A stretch of 64,000 nucleotides of DNA from Heterobilharzia americana (taxonomy: Eukaryota > Platyhelminthes > Trematoda > Strigeidida > Schistosomatidae). The DNA is taken from assembly GCA_944470555.2 (NCBI GenBank), contig OX104134.1:110230701-110294700 (forward strand), read 5' to 3'. Both the position numbers and the translations under genes were made by a program. The notes under the pieces were generated by a model. The model worked only from the letters and a program-made list of their open reading frames with translations, was not told the origin of the DNA and ran no database searches. Positions 11,877-24,705 of this stretch are shown here, one piece after another; the stretch's first letter is position 1; each line of letters starts with the position of its first letter.

Positions 11877-13454
11877 TCTTTACTTTGATTTTGTTTGTTC
11901 GTCCCATCCAGTTTTGGTTGAAGATATCGTATGTCTTCTTTATCCGCGCTTTTCTGTTCTTGACTATGCTTTGTCTTTGTTTGCAATCGACGTCTACTAG
12001 TACTGCTACTATGGCCAGATCGAGACCTTGACTTTTTATGCGATGACGACCTAGAAAGTGTTCCATGGTGGCGTTGACGATGTGGTATCTTCTTACCATC
12101 CTGTTTATCTTCCTTCAGTTTCTCCTCATTCGACTGGGGTATCTTATCATTAAGATTTGCACCTAGTGGTTCTAAATGTATCGCATTGTCGTCCCCAGTG
12201 TTCTTTGTTGTATCATCACCTTCAAAAACTGTGTGATATTCACTTGACTTAGTAGCAATTAGAATTGGATTCGATAAACTAACTTTGTCCATATTTAAAA
12301 GCTTTTCATTATAACGCTTAATTCTTTCCAATTTCTCGGTTAATGCACGATGTTTAGCTAGTTCTTGTTTTAATCTACGTTCTTGTGATTTAAGGCTAGA
12401 CAATAGTTCCTTTTGTGAATTTTTAACCTCTGAGAGCTTCTCATCTGATATCAATGATGATGAGTAATTGAGATTAGATTTTAACAGAACACTCTCTTCC
12501 AGTGAAATTTTCTCCATTGATCTACTACTTGAACTTGTCGACACATTTTTATCTTCACTGAATTCGTCTGAATGATAATCTTTATGAAGTTTATCAGACT
12601 TATGATGATGAGGATGGTTCTGATGATGAGCAATATGATAATGCGATGAGTGTTACCGGATGAATGACGACTATGACTGTGATAACGGTGGTGTTCTGAG
12701 TGATGAGAATGATGACGTTCTGGGTGTTTGTTAGTAACATGTTTATGACCGTGATGTTCAGATGCATGGCGTTTATAATGACCACGTCTTGATCTTGATG
12801 TACATCGATGACAATAACAAGGTTGATATCGATAGTACTCATGATGTTTATAAAAGGAACTAGGTCGGCTGTGATGAAATCGATGGGTATGGTAAGGATA
12901 TTCACAAGATGTAGAAGAATAAGATGACAAAGAATAATTATCACAACCATGTTTATGAACACGTTCACACGAGCATCCACCACTTGGAGTGTATTCACAA
13001 CCAGAAAGCATTGAATATGAACTTGCAGAGGTTGATAGGTTAGAACTAAGAGAAACATCTGTACTTCCAGGTTCAATTGAATGACATGAAAGAGGTAGTG
13101 ATGGGGAATGAGATCTAAGAGAACGCTGACTTAGATTAGTTTGAGAATGGTCTGTCGGTAAAACTGACGTCATACCAACATTCTTTAGTGGATGTAAACC
13201 AACTTCATTGTTTATTTCTACAGGATCGTTATCTTCCTTCTGTAATACTTGAATATCTGTATCTTTGGCTACCTTTTCCTTGGTATACACTGCTTGATTT
13301 TTCTCCATCCATTCCTCCACCTGCTTCTTGCATACTTTTGATTCAACTTTACTTGACTTCTCAACAGTTTTCGCTGTTTTCATAACTTTTGTGTCTGTGA
13401 TTGGTTCTTCTTCTGACTCAGAATCTAAATAAATGGGATTATGTGCTGGTTCAC
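11877..13454 (-). CDS. Exon 6 of the same gene: acidic start, His/Ser-rich middle, coiled coil, Arg/Ser patch; one frame slip
   Basis: The acceptor is ATTACTTTTTAG|GT and the donor AAAGA|GTAAGT. It enters in phase 1 and leaves in phase 2 and is the largest exon, about 526 codons. In order it has an acidic start (YLDSESEEEPITD), a Lys/Glu-rich part, a Ser-rich part, a Cys/Ser/His/Tyr-rich part (about 12840-13010), a long His/Arg/Ser run (about 12600-12840), a Lys/Glu/Leu heptad-like stretch near 12290-12436 that looks like a coiled coil, and an Arg/Ser-rich patch near 11960-12090 resembling RS-type tracts. The first frame carries the His run to about 12650. From 12652 downward the His-rich character continues in a different frame (after TAA), which then stays open to the donor. 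One missing base in 12600-12665 explains this and also gives the exit phase needed by exon 7. Family unknown. Confidence 0.75.
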
Positions 13455-14280
13455 CTAAAAAGTAATTTAAATTAAAGCATAATTCCAAGTAAACATAATA
13501 ATTAATTAATTTGATCTAGCTGTAATAGGAATTAACAGCAAACAATTGCTAAAATTAAGCCAAACTGTTGAGACACCTATTTCAGCATCGATCAAATTCA
13601 GGCAACAAAAACAACTCAAAAAATTCAATATTAAAGGACAGCTGAGAATAAGGTTCTAGAAAGGGTTTCATTAACCAACTATTTGCATCATTTGTATCTA
13701 AAGAAATATCAAGTATTTAAAATGTCGAAAATAATTCATAACAATTCTATTAGTTTTATTTCCTATATATTTAAAAAAAGGGTCAAAATCGAACCGCATT
13801 AAACGATCACACACATAATCTTTTGCGTATTTGTAAGTCAAAAAGCCCAGGGAACATTTTCATCTGTTGCATGATGTAAGCGAGGCAACAATGAGTCCTG
13901 AGTTACCCTCAAGGTAACAAGAAATCAGGAACAGATCTGATCTACTTTTTTTAGAAGTGGGAGGAGGTATGAGTTTCAGTGAAGAAATGAGTGCGAGATA
14001 CAGCTGACATAACCGGGTGGTAACCCAGGTCGTTCATTGAATACCATTTCTGCTTAGGTGGTTAAACTAGATATCAATGACTTTGGGGTCATCTCTGTGC
14101 ATGCTACTGCTTATAATAACTGTTTATGCACGCATAACTAAAATAAAAGCTAATGATCCATGACGTTGGATAGTTCTAGGAATCTGGAGAGGATACCGAA
14201 AACAAGAAAGGAAAAGCGATAGATATGAAAGGGAATCAAACAGAATTTTGGATTTCAACAAAGTCCATCAAACTCGCCCA

Positions 14281-16980
14281 GTTAACTACTTCACTGTTAC
14301 TAGACTGTCCGAAACCCAGATAAACAGGGAACGTTTGGGTATACGGATAGCAACCCTATCACCGAAAACCAATTCAATCGCTAAAAAAACTTCTAACCAC
14401 ATAAGAGATATGTAAATTAAAAATAAAATTATTCCTCCCAAGGCTGTCCAGATTGCAAAAGAGATGAAAAGGTATGGATGGCATGGAAGTGCTAGGAATA
14501 TGCGAGACTAGACAGAATAGAAGTAGACTCTCTAAACTGTCAACTTCAGAGTCAATAATCTACTCCGATTTTGTCACACAGACGACAACCACCAGCACAC
14601 TGAGTTTTCGAGTGGCTATCATGATGTCACCAACAGCATCGAAGGCTCTCTCTCTCTCTCTCATGCAGTGGCAACCAATCTCCTCCTCCACAATCAGGAT
14701 CATGACAGCTAGCTTCAAATCAAAAGGAAGCAAAGTCACAATCGTACAACACTACACTACACTACGCTACGCCACGCACTTATAAATGATGCAGATGAAG
14801 AGAAGAAGGAGGAATTCTATACACAACTGCAATCAGTACTCGTCAAGACTCCACCCCAGTTGGCCACATCAAAATTCATTATAATGGGTAAGATGACATG
14901 AATGCCAAACTCGGAGTAGACAACACAGGAAGAGAAGTGATCATGGTTCGAGAAGCACTCAGTGAAATGGAGAATGAGAATGGAGTACTGTTCGCAGACA
15001 TCTGTGCACTCAACGATTTGGGGATTGGAGGTGAAGCAGTGTGTACAAACACAAGGATATTCACAAGGCAGTGACATCCATTTGATTTCACCAGACACCA
15101 CAACACACTACACTAAACATCAGGTCCACTTCATCTCAATCTCCAAAAAGTGGAGACGCAGCTTACTGGAAACGAGATCACATCAAGAAGGGTAGCAGAC
15201 GAAGGTGGTTCACACCACTCACTATCTAGTGCGAGCAACCCACCTTCAAAATCAAGTTGAAAGCCCTCGATTCAAGGAAGTTGGTGATAGATGCCCACAG
15301 ACCAAGTTCAACACCCAGAACAGAAACTGAACTGAAGGACGAAATTACAAAAGACATCTTCACGTCAGTCAGTCAGTCATCAGGAGAAAATGGGAGACAT
15401 TAGGCAACATCTCCGAACGAACCTGTATGCAAGAACACTGGAACTCGTTGAGAGAATCGTAGAAGGAAACCTGCGTTGTTGTGTTAGGAAGGAAGAAGAA
15501 ACCAGACAAGGAGTGGATCTCGATAAACACATGGAAGCTGATAGAGAATGGAGAGGAAGATGGTGAAGCAGAAGATGAACCAGTGCAGTACAGTGCAGTG
15601 CAGTGCAGTGCAGTGCAGTGAAGTGCAGGGATGAACAACCAAAAGAGGAATTGAATACAACCTATAAAACTCTACACTGGACAAAGAAGTGAAGAAGAGT
15701 GCATGGATAGGCAAAAGACACTTCTACAACACAGTTGCAAGTGAAGCAGAACAGGCTGCTGGTAGGAGAGACAGAGACCTGACAACACCATATCAAATAA
15801 CCAGGTTACTCACTGTCTGGGAAGAGATCAATGTAGATGAAACCGATGAGAGATAGTGAAGGAAAGCTAGTTGACACCAAAGAGAAGAAACAACGTAGAC
15901 AATGGGCTGACCACTTCAAAAAACTCTTCAATCGACTACCACCACCACCTGCAACTCGGACAGAAATACCACCAGCAGCCCAGCCACAGAACTGCTAATG
16001 AAAACAAACCCTCTGACAAAAGCAGGAGTGAAGTCCTGAACGCCATAAAGTTGCTGAAATTCGGGAAGGCAGCAGGACCAGATAAAATTCCTCCAGAAGC
16101 ACTGAAAACAGAGGCACAGACAACAGCGGACATGCTCACACCACTACTGCAGAAGGTTTGCAAGGAAGGAAGGAAAGGCACCTGTGGATTGATTGGAAGA
16201 AGGGCTACATGTTCAAACTCCCAAAAGAAACGAGACCTTAGTGCTTACAAGAACTGGTGAGGAATCATGATGCTGTCCCCACCCTCCCAAGCAAAACATT
16301 ATGCCGCATCATCCTGGAGAAACTGAAAGATGCTCTGCATTCAAAATTACGACCAGAATAGGCTAGCTGGCTGTCTGGCTGGATTCAGGAAAAACAAATC
16401 ATGTGCGGATCAAACTGTAACGCTACACTACGCATCATCATAGAACACAGTGCAGAATGGCAGTCAACTCCACTCAGCCTCAACTTCATCGACTTTGAAG
16501 AGGCCTTCGACAGCGTCGACCGAGAAGTGATTTGGCAGGCAGCTGCTTCAACACTACGCTTTTAGTATCACTAACCTTCATCAATCTAATTCAACAGCTA
16601 TATGAAGACGCCATATGAGAAGTGATTCACAATGGAAAGCCTGGTGACGCCTTTGAAGTGAAGACAGGGGAAAGGATTAAGATGAGGCTGCCTACTATCA
16701 CCTATGATATTCCTGACTATGGTGGACTGAATCATGCAGCAAACCACGAGGAGTGAGAAGACGGGCATACGATTGCTGGACTGATGAATACACCTTAGAA
16801 TATTTGGATTTCGTCGATAATGATGATTTGTGTCTAATATCGCCCAAACTCGATTATCTGCAGGCAAAAACCAACAAGTTGATAGAAGAGGCAGAAAGCG
16901 AAGACGGGACTTCGTTCAGGTGAATGTAGAGTAGACAGAGGTGATGATCATAACCAACCAACAACAACAAGCACCAAAGT
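14281..16980 (+). mobile_element. RTE-like non-LTR retrotransposon copy R1, 5' part (broken)
   Basis: The 5' end matches the copies starting at 39633 and 63563. The frame is broken many times, but segments are recognisable: an endonuclease start region (MEVLGICETRQNRSRLSKLS), the first reverse-transcriptase block (GKAAGPDKIPPEALK near 16060-16110), then LPSKTLCRIILEKLKDAL-like, FRKNKSCADQ-like and FIDFEEAFDSVDREVIWQ-like blocks around 16280-16540, and LQAKTNKLIEEAES near 16860. The catalytic box reads FVDNDDLCLIS near 16810. It lacks about 141 bp (present at 63725-63865 in copy R3) that hold the TWNARTM endonuclease motif. It continues after a nested insertion at 18128. The element cannot be active. 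Confidence 0.85.
15581..15620. repeat. CAGTG pentamer tandem repeat in copy R1
   Basis: A run of cagtg units with a tacag interruption, in the linker between endonuclease and reverse transcriptase of R1. The equivalent run in R2 is longer by about three units. Confidence 0.9.
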
Positions 16981-18127
16981 CTGTCCCCATTCTTACTTAA
17001 TTTTATCATAGATATTCTTATGGAGGTTTCCCTCTCATCACCTAATTACACAGAAGTTGACCCAATCACAGGTGAATTTTCTTTAGATCTAGAATATGCA
17101 GATGACATAGTCCTGTTAGGTGAAGACGCTGACAAGATGCAGAGTCTTCTGAATACTTTGAGTGGGAATTTGAGAATGTTTGGGATGCGATTTCACCACC
17201 CAAATGCAAATTTTTGCTCCAGGATTGGTCTTCAGCGGTACCGCGGCTCACAATAGAGAGTGAGTGGTTGAGTGTGTTGACCACTTCACTTACCTGGGAA
17301 GTAGGATCAACCCTGGTGGGTTAGTTGCTTATGAGATCTCTGCACGGATACAAAAGGCTCGATTGGCTTTTGTCAATTTGCGCCACCTATGGCGCCGTCG
17401 TGATATCCGGTTGTCTATTAAGGGTCGCGTGTACTGCACAGCAGTCCGCTCTGTCCTACTGTATCCCTGTGAAACATGGCCATTGAAAAGTGGAGGATAC
17501 AAAAAGGCTCAAGGTGTTTGACCATCGTTGCCTTCGTAGTATAGGACGTATTCCGTGATGTCAACATGTGAGTTATTCAGAAGCTATGTGTAGTTTTAGA
17601 GAGAAGAGGTAAATCAGTAGACGAGGTTGTGAACCTTCATCGATTGAGATGGTTGGGACACGTACTACGTATGCCTAGTCACCGATTGCCTTGTCACACA
17701 ATGTTGGCTGAGGTGGGTCCAGGCTGGAAAAAGGCCCGAGGTAGCCAGACTAAAACATGGCACTAATGTATGAAGTCTCTGACTGTTGGTTTAAGCCATG
17801 TAGGACGATGCAGGCTACTAGGTGGTTGGGGTCCACGGGACAAGAGGAACCAGTGGTTGGAGACCCTAGGTGATATGGCTGAGAACCGAAGTCAGTGGTG
17901 CAGATGTATACACACATTATCCTCATCTTAACAACGCTATACCGAATCTCACCATTTTGTCACTCCTCTTTCCTTTCAACTCGTACTTTATATTTCTTTT
18001 GACTGCATTCTTGTATCTCATTCTTTCGCCTCACTACCTTTCTACTTGATGAACTGACGTGAGGTGTGGCAACTCGGACCGTTACGCAGTAATGCCTAGT
18101 CCTATGTTGACAATGATGATGATAATG
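16981..18127 (+). mobile_element. Nested, 5'-truncated non-LTR element of a second (YADD) family, N1
   Basis: Copy R4 reads straight from gcaccaaagt to atcaacgggagaactg, while R1 has about 1.15 kb inserted at this point, so the insertion is visible directly. The insert carries a reverse-transcriptase catalytic box (EYADDIVLLGEDADKMQSLL), then VDHFTYLGSRINPGG, RIQKARLAFVNLRHLWRRRD, and a typical C-terminal tract (LHRLRWLGHVLRMP). A short GAT/AAT-rich tail (tgatgatgataatg) closes its 3' end. The frames are interrupted by several indels, so it is dead. A reverse-oriented relative lies at 42190-43470. Confidence 0.82.
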
Positions 18128-18836
18128 ATCAACGGGAGAACTGTAAAAGAAGTACTCTCTTTCACCTACCACCTAGGCAGCATCGCTTCAACTACAGGCG
18201 GTAGTGATGGCAGAGGTGAGAAGTCAAAGATAGGATCGGAAAGACAACGAGACAGGTCTTTACTAACCTGAAGTCAGTTTAGAGATCTACCGCACTCCAC
18301 TCCACTCGGCGTAAGTAAAAAGATCCAAATTTTCAACACCAACGTCAAGTCAGTGCTTCTCTATAGTTCAGAAACTTGGTGCGTCACTAAAAGCATTTAC
18401 AACAAAATACAGATGGTCGTCAACAGGTGCCACCTACACGCACTCAATACTGAAGATCAGATGGCCAGAATAATAAGAATAAGCAACAAGAAACTATGGC
18501 TGGCTGTCTGGCAACGAACCGACCAAGGACTCATCGCTCAACAAATATGCAGAAGAAAGTGGAGATGAATTCCATTGGATATACACTGAGAAGACCATTC
18601 GGAGACATCACGCACTGGGTCAGTCTCTCGAGTGGAATCCAAAGGGGAAACGACGAGTTGGGTGTCCCAGCTGAGGGTGACATGGAGGAGATCATGTGAG
18701 GAAGAAATGAAAGCTTGTGGGCAGTCGTGGAGTCAGGTTGAAAAGACTGCAGAGAAGAGAGTGAAATGGAGACGTGCTACTGAAGTTTTATGTTCCACTA
18801 GGAAGAGACGAATAATAATAATAATAATAATAATGA
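18128..18836 (+). mobile_element. RTE-like copy R1, 3' part with AAT tail
   Basis: It continues R1 after the nested insertion. Recognisable blocks are TVKEVLSFTYHLGSIASTTG, IFNTNVKSVLLYSSETWCVT and RTDQGLIAQQICRRKWR, the last followed by a WIGYTLRRP-like block after a frame change. It ends in a pure (AAT)n run at about 18810-18834, typical of the RTE clade. It is closely similar to 41690-42182 (R2) and 48190-48912 (R4). Confidence 0.85.
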
Positions 18837-21800
18837 AGGCTAACATCTCCTCCGGAATTCACCGATTTTGTTGTTGAGGATAAATCTTTGGAATGTTTTG
18901 TAATTATTTCAACAGTGCAATCTATTGGCTTACAACCCGTGGTACTACCTCTCATTTTGTCATTAAACATACCTCATGACCTCGATTCACTTCAACTCCT
19001 AGTTTCCATACGCAGAATTAATTTGTTCGATAGGTAGCCGCTACCCTGAGGTGACGGTTGAGCTAGAAATGGTCCAGCAAGTAGTGTTATCTGCAGTGAC
19101 TACTCACTGAGGTCATATCATGCCATAAAATCGGCGGCCTGCTTAAATTTTGGGCTACCAAAAATATTTTATGGAATATATTTCATCAGGTTGCTCCTTG
19201 TTTCATTGCTTTAATCATTCAAATTTCAGCTAATCATAAAACATGTTTTCCAGCCTCCTTATAATGTCTTCGACCTACAGTTGGAAATGTTAGCAACAAG
19301 ACTAAGAGAAAATCTTACAGTTGACAGCAGCTTACCCTTGAATCCACAACAGTACATCAAATAACTATTACAGGAACACGTAGCTGGAACAGAAGAATTT
19401 TCATACTGAATGAATAGACCTCCAAACTTAGATGTACTTTTTTATCCAACCGAAGTGCAACAACGTATAAACGAGATGATGATTTAAAAACTACTGGTTC
19501 TTGTGTATATCTGCTTATCTTACTGCTATTATTAACATTATTTAGCCGCCATGGTTTTTTGGTTTGAAAATATTGGACAAGAAGTAAATTCATTGAAATA
19601 TCACACCGAGAATTCCAAAACTGTACTAAAAGTTATTGTATCGAATAAAGAGATTATCATTATTATTAGCGGCTTGTTAGATAGCGTTAAGACCGAAGGC
19701 AGTTACCATAATAGTGATAATAGCTTTCGCTATGATGGTGGTTTTACCGTGAAGTCATAGTGATAGCTGAACCGGGTATGATAGTAGTAATTTATTTCCT
19801 GTGATAACCAACTTTTCACTCCGATACCACCTTCGCTATCAGAAGGGAGGATTAGGAAAAGATTAATTGTCTTCTTTAACTACTGAATAAAATCATACTA
19901 CCAATTTCAAATTACAGCTTCCAACGTCCGAACCTAATACCAAATAGGACAACAGGCGTCTCTTGACAAAATTATGGAATACAGAAGTAGGGGTGTACAC
20001 TGTGTTTCCGAGACTTACATGGTAGATACAGATGGGTTTAAGTAGGATGAACAACTCGCAAATGACTTACTTATTGCAAGGTTGGTGTGAACAATGCAGT
20101 TTTGTGAGCTGCATCTGTCCAGGTACACTACTGATGAACTCGGTTCATAACGAATGAGGCAGCCATCCGGTTCTTAGATTACCTTGATCTGGGCTAGCAA
20201 AATCTACAGATCAGTAGAAGTGGTTTATAACTACTCATGTGTTCAGTAATATATATTTCCAAACGTGTTCATTCACTTGATCTCTCTTAACCAGTGTGGT
20301 GAATCTGCAAATTTCCCTTTACAGTACCCAAATATTCACTACCTAGATTCCGTGATCCAAGTGGTGTAAGTATAGCATTAGGCTGTTTAGTAAAATAAGC
20401 CCTTTTCAACTGGATACCAGTCAACAGGCATCTGTGTATTGCCCAAATGAATGGATATGTAAGAAATGGAAGAGACTGTGTTACTCGGAGATTATCAGTA
20501 ATAGTCTCCGCCTGCACGCTCAGACGATACAACGATGGTTCTTTTCAAAACTGTAAGTTTGCCACAGAAAACATGAGGTTCATACCTATTCTCAATATAG
20601 GTCAAAGTAAACTTCTAAACAGGAAAGCTGCGCAATCAAACAATTAGAAAAGTATCTGGGAGGAAAATACCGTAGCCATGACAATAAACTCACAGTGGTG
20701 ATCACTTTTACAACTTTTTTCTACCAATCACTTATTCCTGTCTAGTACTAACTTCAGTTATAAGGAGAGTTACTGTCTCACTTGGCGTTGACCGATATCA
20801 AACCAACGGTAGACACGGGTGAATCATTTTGTCGCAAGCCAGCATTCGAGAGGATTGGTGGAAGATTGCCTCTTTAAAGAGTTGTCAGTCGAACTCCAGT
20901 TACGAGTTAGTTGGACCACATATATTTTTGCCCCTTATTGGTGGCGGGAAAGATATGGCAGTAAGACCTATGTGTGTGCTTCACTTGTCCAACATTGAAC
21001 TCAAACCTGGTTGAATCTTTGGTCTTGACCATCCAACTCTCCTCAAAGTTAAGAAGGTTGGTCCAAACCTTCAACAACCCAATGCATTACCAATTTGATG
21101 GTTTATCACCAGTAGAAGGTTGTGATAGATACGAAATATAACTGCATAAAGTAGTGGAGGTGTTAGCTTTGTGTCCAGTAATTAGCAGTAACCCTTTCAG
21201 ACTCTTTTAGATTGCTGACCACTGTAGTCAGTATGGAAGAATACAGACAGTTGGTCTCAAATGCCCACACACAACCGGCGTTAAATGACATCAATATTTA
21301 ACTAATTTGGTTTGCACTCTTACAAGCAAATTTAGGAGATGATTTCAGGCTTAAAATTATAAGAAGCTGTTATTGAAGAAATGAATAGAGATAGGTTGTG
21401 TCACTAGTATTTTTTGGTATTAATTTCATCTCCGTAAGCTAAAATAGTTTGATTTCTGGTCACTGGTATCAGAAATTTCAAAAATAACTTCACTTTTTCA
21501 ATTTTAAATTTAGTGAATAATTTCAAAGGTTTAGCTTATTGTATATTAAAGCATTCAGAAGCAGAAATTGTCAAAGGTATACAGAAATACAGTTTCGTCC
21601 TTTGTTGATTTGAAATCACAATTTTATTATTTGAAAAAAAGTGAGAAAAAAAGAGATAATTCCTCTAAAATTTCCCACTGTCATCCGACAGTTGACGTCA
21701 TATGTTATCTTGTCAAAAAGTCCTACAGGTTTTGGAAATAGGTTCCTGCCGCAACTTTTACTGTCAGGTCTTGATATACCTTCTGTGTAACATAATATGT

Positions 21801-24203
21801 ACTTTTTAATTTGAAGTAAATGCCAAATACCGTTTTGGGATAGATTAACTAATAGGACACCTAGTAATTTGACACGGTACATATAGCCTACATTTGTCTG
21901 CACTTTTAAGACTTAATACTATTGAAGCTTTTCTGTTTCCATCAGTGTTCTGCTATTAACGACAATCTATCTAGTAAAATTGAGTTTCATTTATGTAAAA
22001 TGTTATGGATAACATTGCTAACTGCACATAATTTAGAGTGAACTGAGAGAAAATAAAAAATCAACATATTTTGAACCTAAATTTGGACAATATATTTTAT
22101 CGAAAAAGTAAGGTCTCGTCTTCTAGAAAACTGATTCACGGTTAAGCTGAAAAAACAGCGTATTACTTCCAGTTATCGATCATTTTCATCTGTATAGAAG
22201 ATAAATGCATACTTTAATCGTTGTGATGAGAAAACTGGTCCTAATGCTATACTACTATAATCTATTGAGTAGTATTTTTCAATTAAGCTCATGATGGAAG
22301 CTGATAGGAGCTCAGAGGCTCGATAACTCTTTTATTAAAAGATCATTTTACGGTATAATGAATTAAAAAGTTGGGTACCTCTGAACTTAATTCATTCACG
22401 AGAGATATACATGGCACAAAAGATGAAGAAATGGATAGTCTTCGAAAAGTACTTCTGCATAACAGCTATACCCAGAATTGATTGCAAGAACAAAGAAGCA
22501 AAGAATACAAATTACTACTATTCCTAGGAAGATCGCGTCCATGAACATTTAATTCAAAGGCGACAGGGCCACAAAATGCTCAAGAACCAACTGTTTAAGG
22601 CAATCAGAAGAGCATTCTCTGCTTATGAATACTAAACTACCTTCTCCATCCAATAGTTGATTTAAGGTTTGAAGGCCCAATTGCTCCCGCTGGCCATATC
22701 TGTGTGTGCCTACTAGATTACCTGCCTTCATGTGACTAATTATGTAGGTAATATGAACCATGATCTTCCTAAAAGTATCTTCAGACACCATTCTGTCTGG
22801 CCAACCAGAGGAGAATGTAGTTCATGCAACAGATCCATTATGGACCAATTTATTGTCATTGATCACGTTGGTTCCCGACAGTCTTCTTTTAAAACTCCAC
22901 ACGTAATCAAATAAAAATGTTAGGAAGGGGTTTGGATTTGTCACTCGTGTATGGTAGAAATGCTGATTATCCAGCAACTAAAGCCTAGGCTATACATGTA
23001 AAAGATGTACGTTTTATCGCTTTGTTTATGGTCGTAGAACTTCTTTGATTCCCTTTATTTTTTCAATATCCACTTCACTCTTATTGTCCGAGTTATCGTG
23101 ATGGTTTTCATTTATGGCTTAATTTCTTACATCAACACTTGTTAGTTTCCCTTCTCCATCATAATTATGAAACATTTCATCACAGTTTATAATTTTGTGA
23201 ACTTCAAAGCTTCCTATGTGACTGGATGTGTACTTTTCATACATATCCCATGATTATTCAACCAATTTTGACTTTCAGAAACGATTTATTATTTTTTTAT
23301 AGAAAATTTCTGTCTAATGAGTTAGTGTTAGTCTATTAACTAATAATAGACCGACTTATTCGTTTTAATTGAAAATAGCACTGAACAACTATTGAGAATG
23401 TTTCAAGAAAATAAAATTTTCTTTACTGGATCATTTAATGCTACATTAAATATGTTGATTAGATATGGCATACCCTCCCAACTGTTTGATACTATGTCTT
23501 TGTCATCAGCATTTTTGGAACCATTAAAGGTGTATCCGTTTCTGATGTCAGTTAAACAAATATTTTGTTATAATTACAATCCCTCCCGCCACCCTTACCA
23601 CTACTTCTTCCCATTTAAGCATAGATACAGTTACATGCAGAATGCAAACAATGTGGAATGCGATTGAATTGTTGATACACTGTTGCGGTACTCATCAAAG
23701 TATGGGGTTTGTTTATGCCAGTATGAGGAGCTACGTTATGTAAAAGATTCAGCCAATATCCGATTTGAGCATTCAAGCAAATTAAGACTAAATGATTTTC
23801 ATTTTAGGAACACTAAGTACAGAATGGAGTTGATTATTAAACAGCTTTTATATTTGACAGTCAGTTTACCTGGCTTTTGGCTTTCAAGTATTCGGCTTAT
23901 TTAAATGTACAAGCATGAAAAGACTAGTTAAAATTCAATTAAATAAAACTTCATCGGTGTTTTTTGTGTTCATCAGTATTGGTCACATAAAACATGTTAG
24001 CTTTATTGTATTATTGGAAGTATGAAAAGCTTATGTGTTATGAAGCGAATGCCAAAACCTGAGCACAAAATGAAGTTTTTCACAAGAGACTGATTTAAGC
24101 TATGAATTCATGCGTGAGGTGGTAGGATGTTAACTTTTAAATATTGAAAAAATTCCATAATATACAAAACTATACGAATGAACAAATCAAGATAATAACA
24201 AAC

Positions 24204-24444
24204 CTGGAGTCGAATCGAATACTGGAATAAGGTCAGAAATGCCCATGTTTCCTTTACGACTGACTGGTTTCGGTTCCTCCATTGAACTTGATTTTGTCGG
24301 TTTATTTGAAGTTATTGAATGAGAAGTGGTGGGTGTAATGGTTACGATGGAAGTACTAGTCATCATTTCAGTATGAGGTTTCACTTGGTCACTAGTAATA
24401 TCATATCGTTTACTTCTACTCTCTGGTTGGGATTTGTCCACAAC
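24204..24444 (-). CDS. Exon 5 of the same gene, Ser/Thr-rich
   Basis: The acceptor is CATGCATTTAG|GTT and the donor CTCCAG|GTTTGT. The exon enters in phase 0 and leaves in phase 1, giving 80 codons plus one base. The sequence starts charged (VVDKSQPESRSKRYDITSDQ), has a Ser/Thr-rich middle, and ends with a more ordinary stretch (RKGNMGISDLIPVFDSTP). Phase agrees with exon 4 and with exon 6 (G joined to GT makes a Gly codon). No domain is recognised. It is an open segment with good splice borders in otherwise stop-rich DNA. Confidence 0.72.
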
Positions 24445-24621
24445 CTAAATGCATGAGGGTGAAATAAATGAAATAACGTTTAAAACAACCTTCAATTTGT
24501 TTCATTAATTCACCCTTGATATAGTAGTAAATATATTGTTCAGTTGATGACCAAGTAGAATATATGAGGTAGATGTGGTCTGGCAGACTAACATTGATGC
24601 TGAGTGATGTTTGGAGATGAA

Positions 24622-24705
24622 CTTATGATTTGGGTCGCGGTAGGATTCGAATCAGGTTTCCGGCCCAGGTTCGAACAACTGAGCTACAAGACCTAACTGC
24701 TGACC
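24622..24705 (-). repeat. tRNA-derived SINE head, degenerate
   Basis: Read on the minus strand it shows a box A-like stretch (TGTAGCTCAGTTGTTCG) and a box B-like stretch (CTGATTCGAATCC) about 30 bp apart, as in pol III SINE heads. It lacks a full cloverleaf and intact acceptor stem, so it is not called a tRNA gene. Confidence 0.5.

Larger units (their letters stand above)
13455..24203. other. Intron 5: RTE-like copy with nested insertion, remainder unannotated
   Basis: 13455-14280 shows nothing identifiable. 14281-18836 is the retroelement complex described separately. 18837-24203 has no supportable exon; open frames of 60-95 codons here lack splice signals in matching phase. A sequence near 20118-20195 loosely recalls the Smα ribozyme region but is too decayed to call. 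The segment 22430-22900 is somewhat less AT-rich and may be an old unrecognised repeat. Confidence 0.5.

Noticed and set aside
12600..13076. 158-codon minus-strand frame rich in Ile/Val
   Set aside because: It is the shifted reading of His/Thr codon repeats in exon 6.
20118..20195. Fifth hammerhead-like site
   Set aside because: It has CTGATGA, but GAAT instead of GAAA, no credible stem I, and no clear SINE 3' block; similarity may be chance.
22430..22900. Possible retroelement coding fragment
   Set aside because: Less AT-rich with scattered open frames on both strands, but no reverse-transcriptase, integrase or protease motif that I could recognise.
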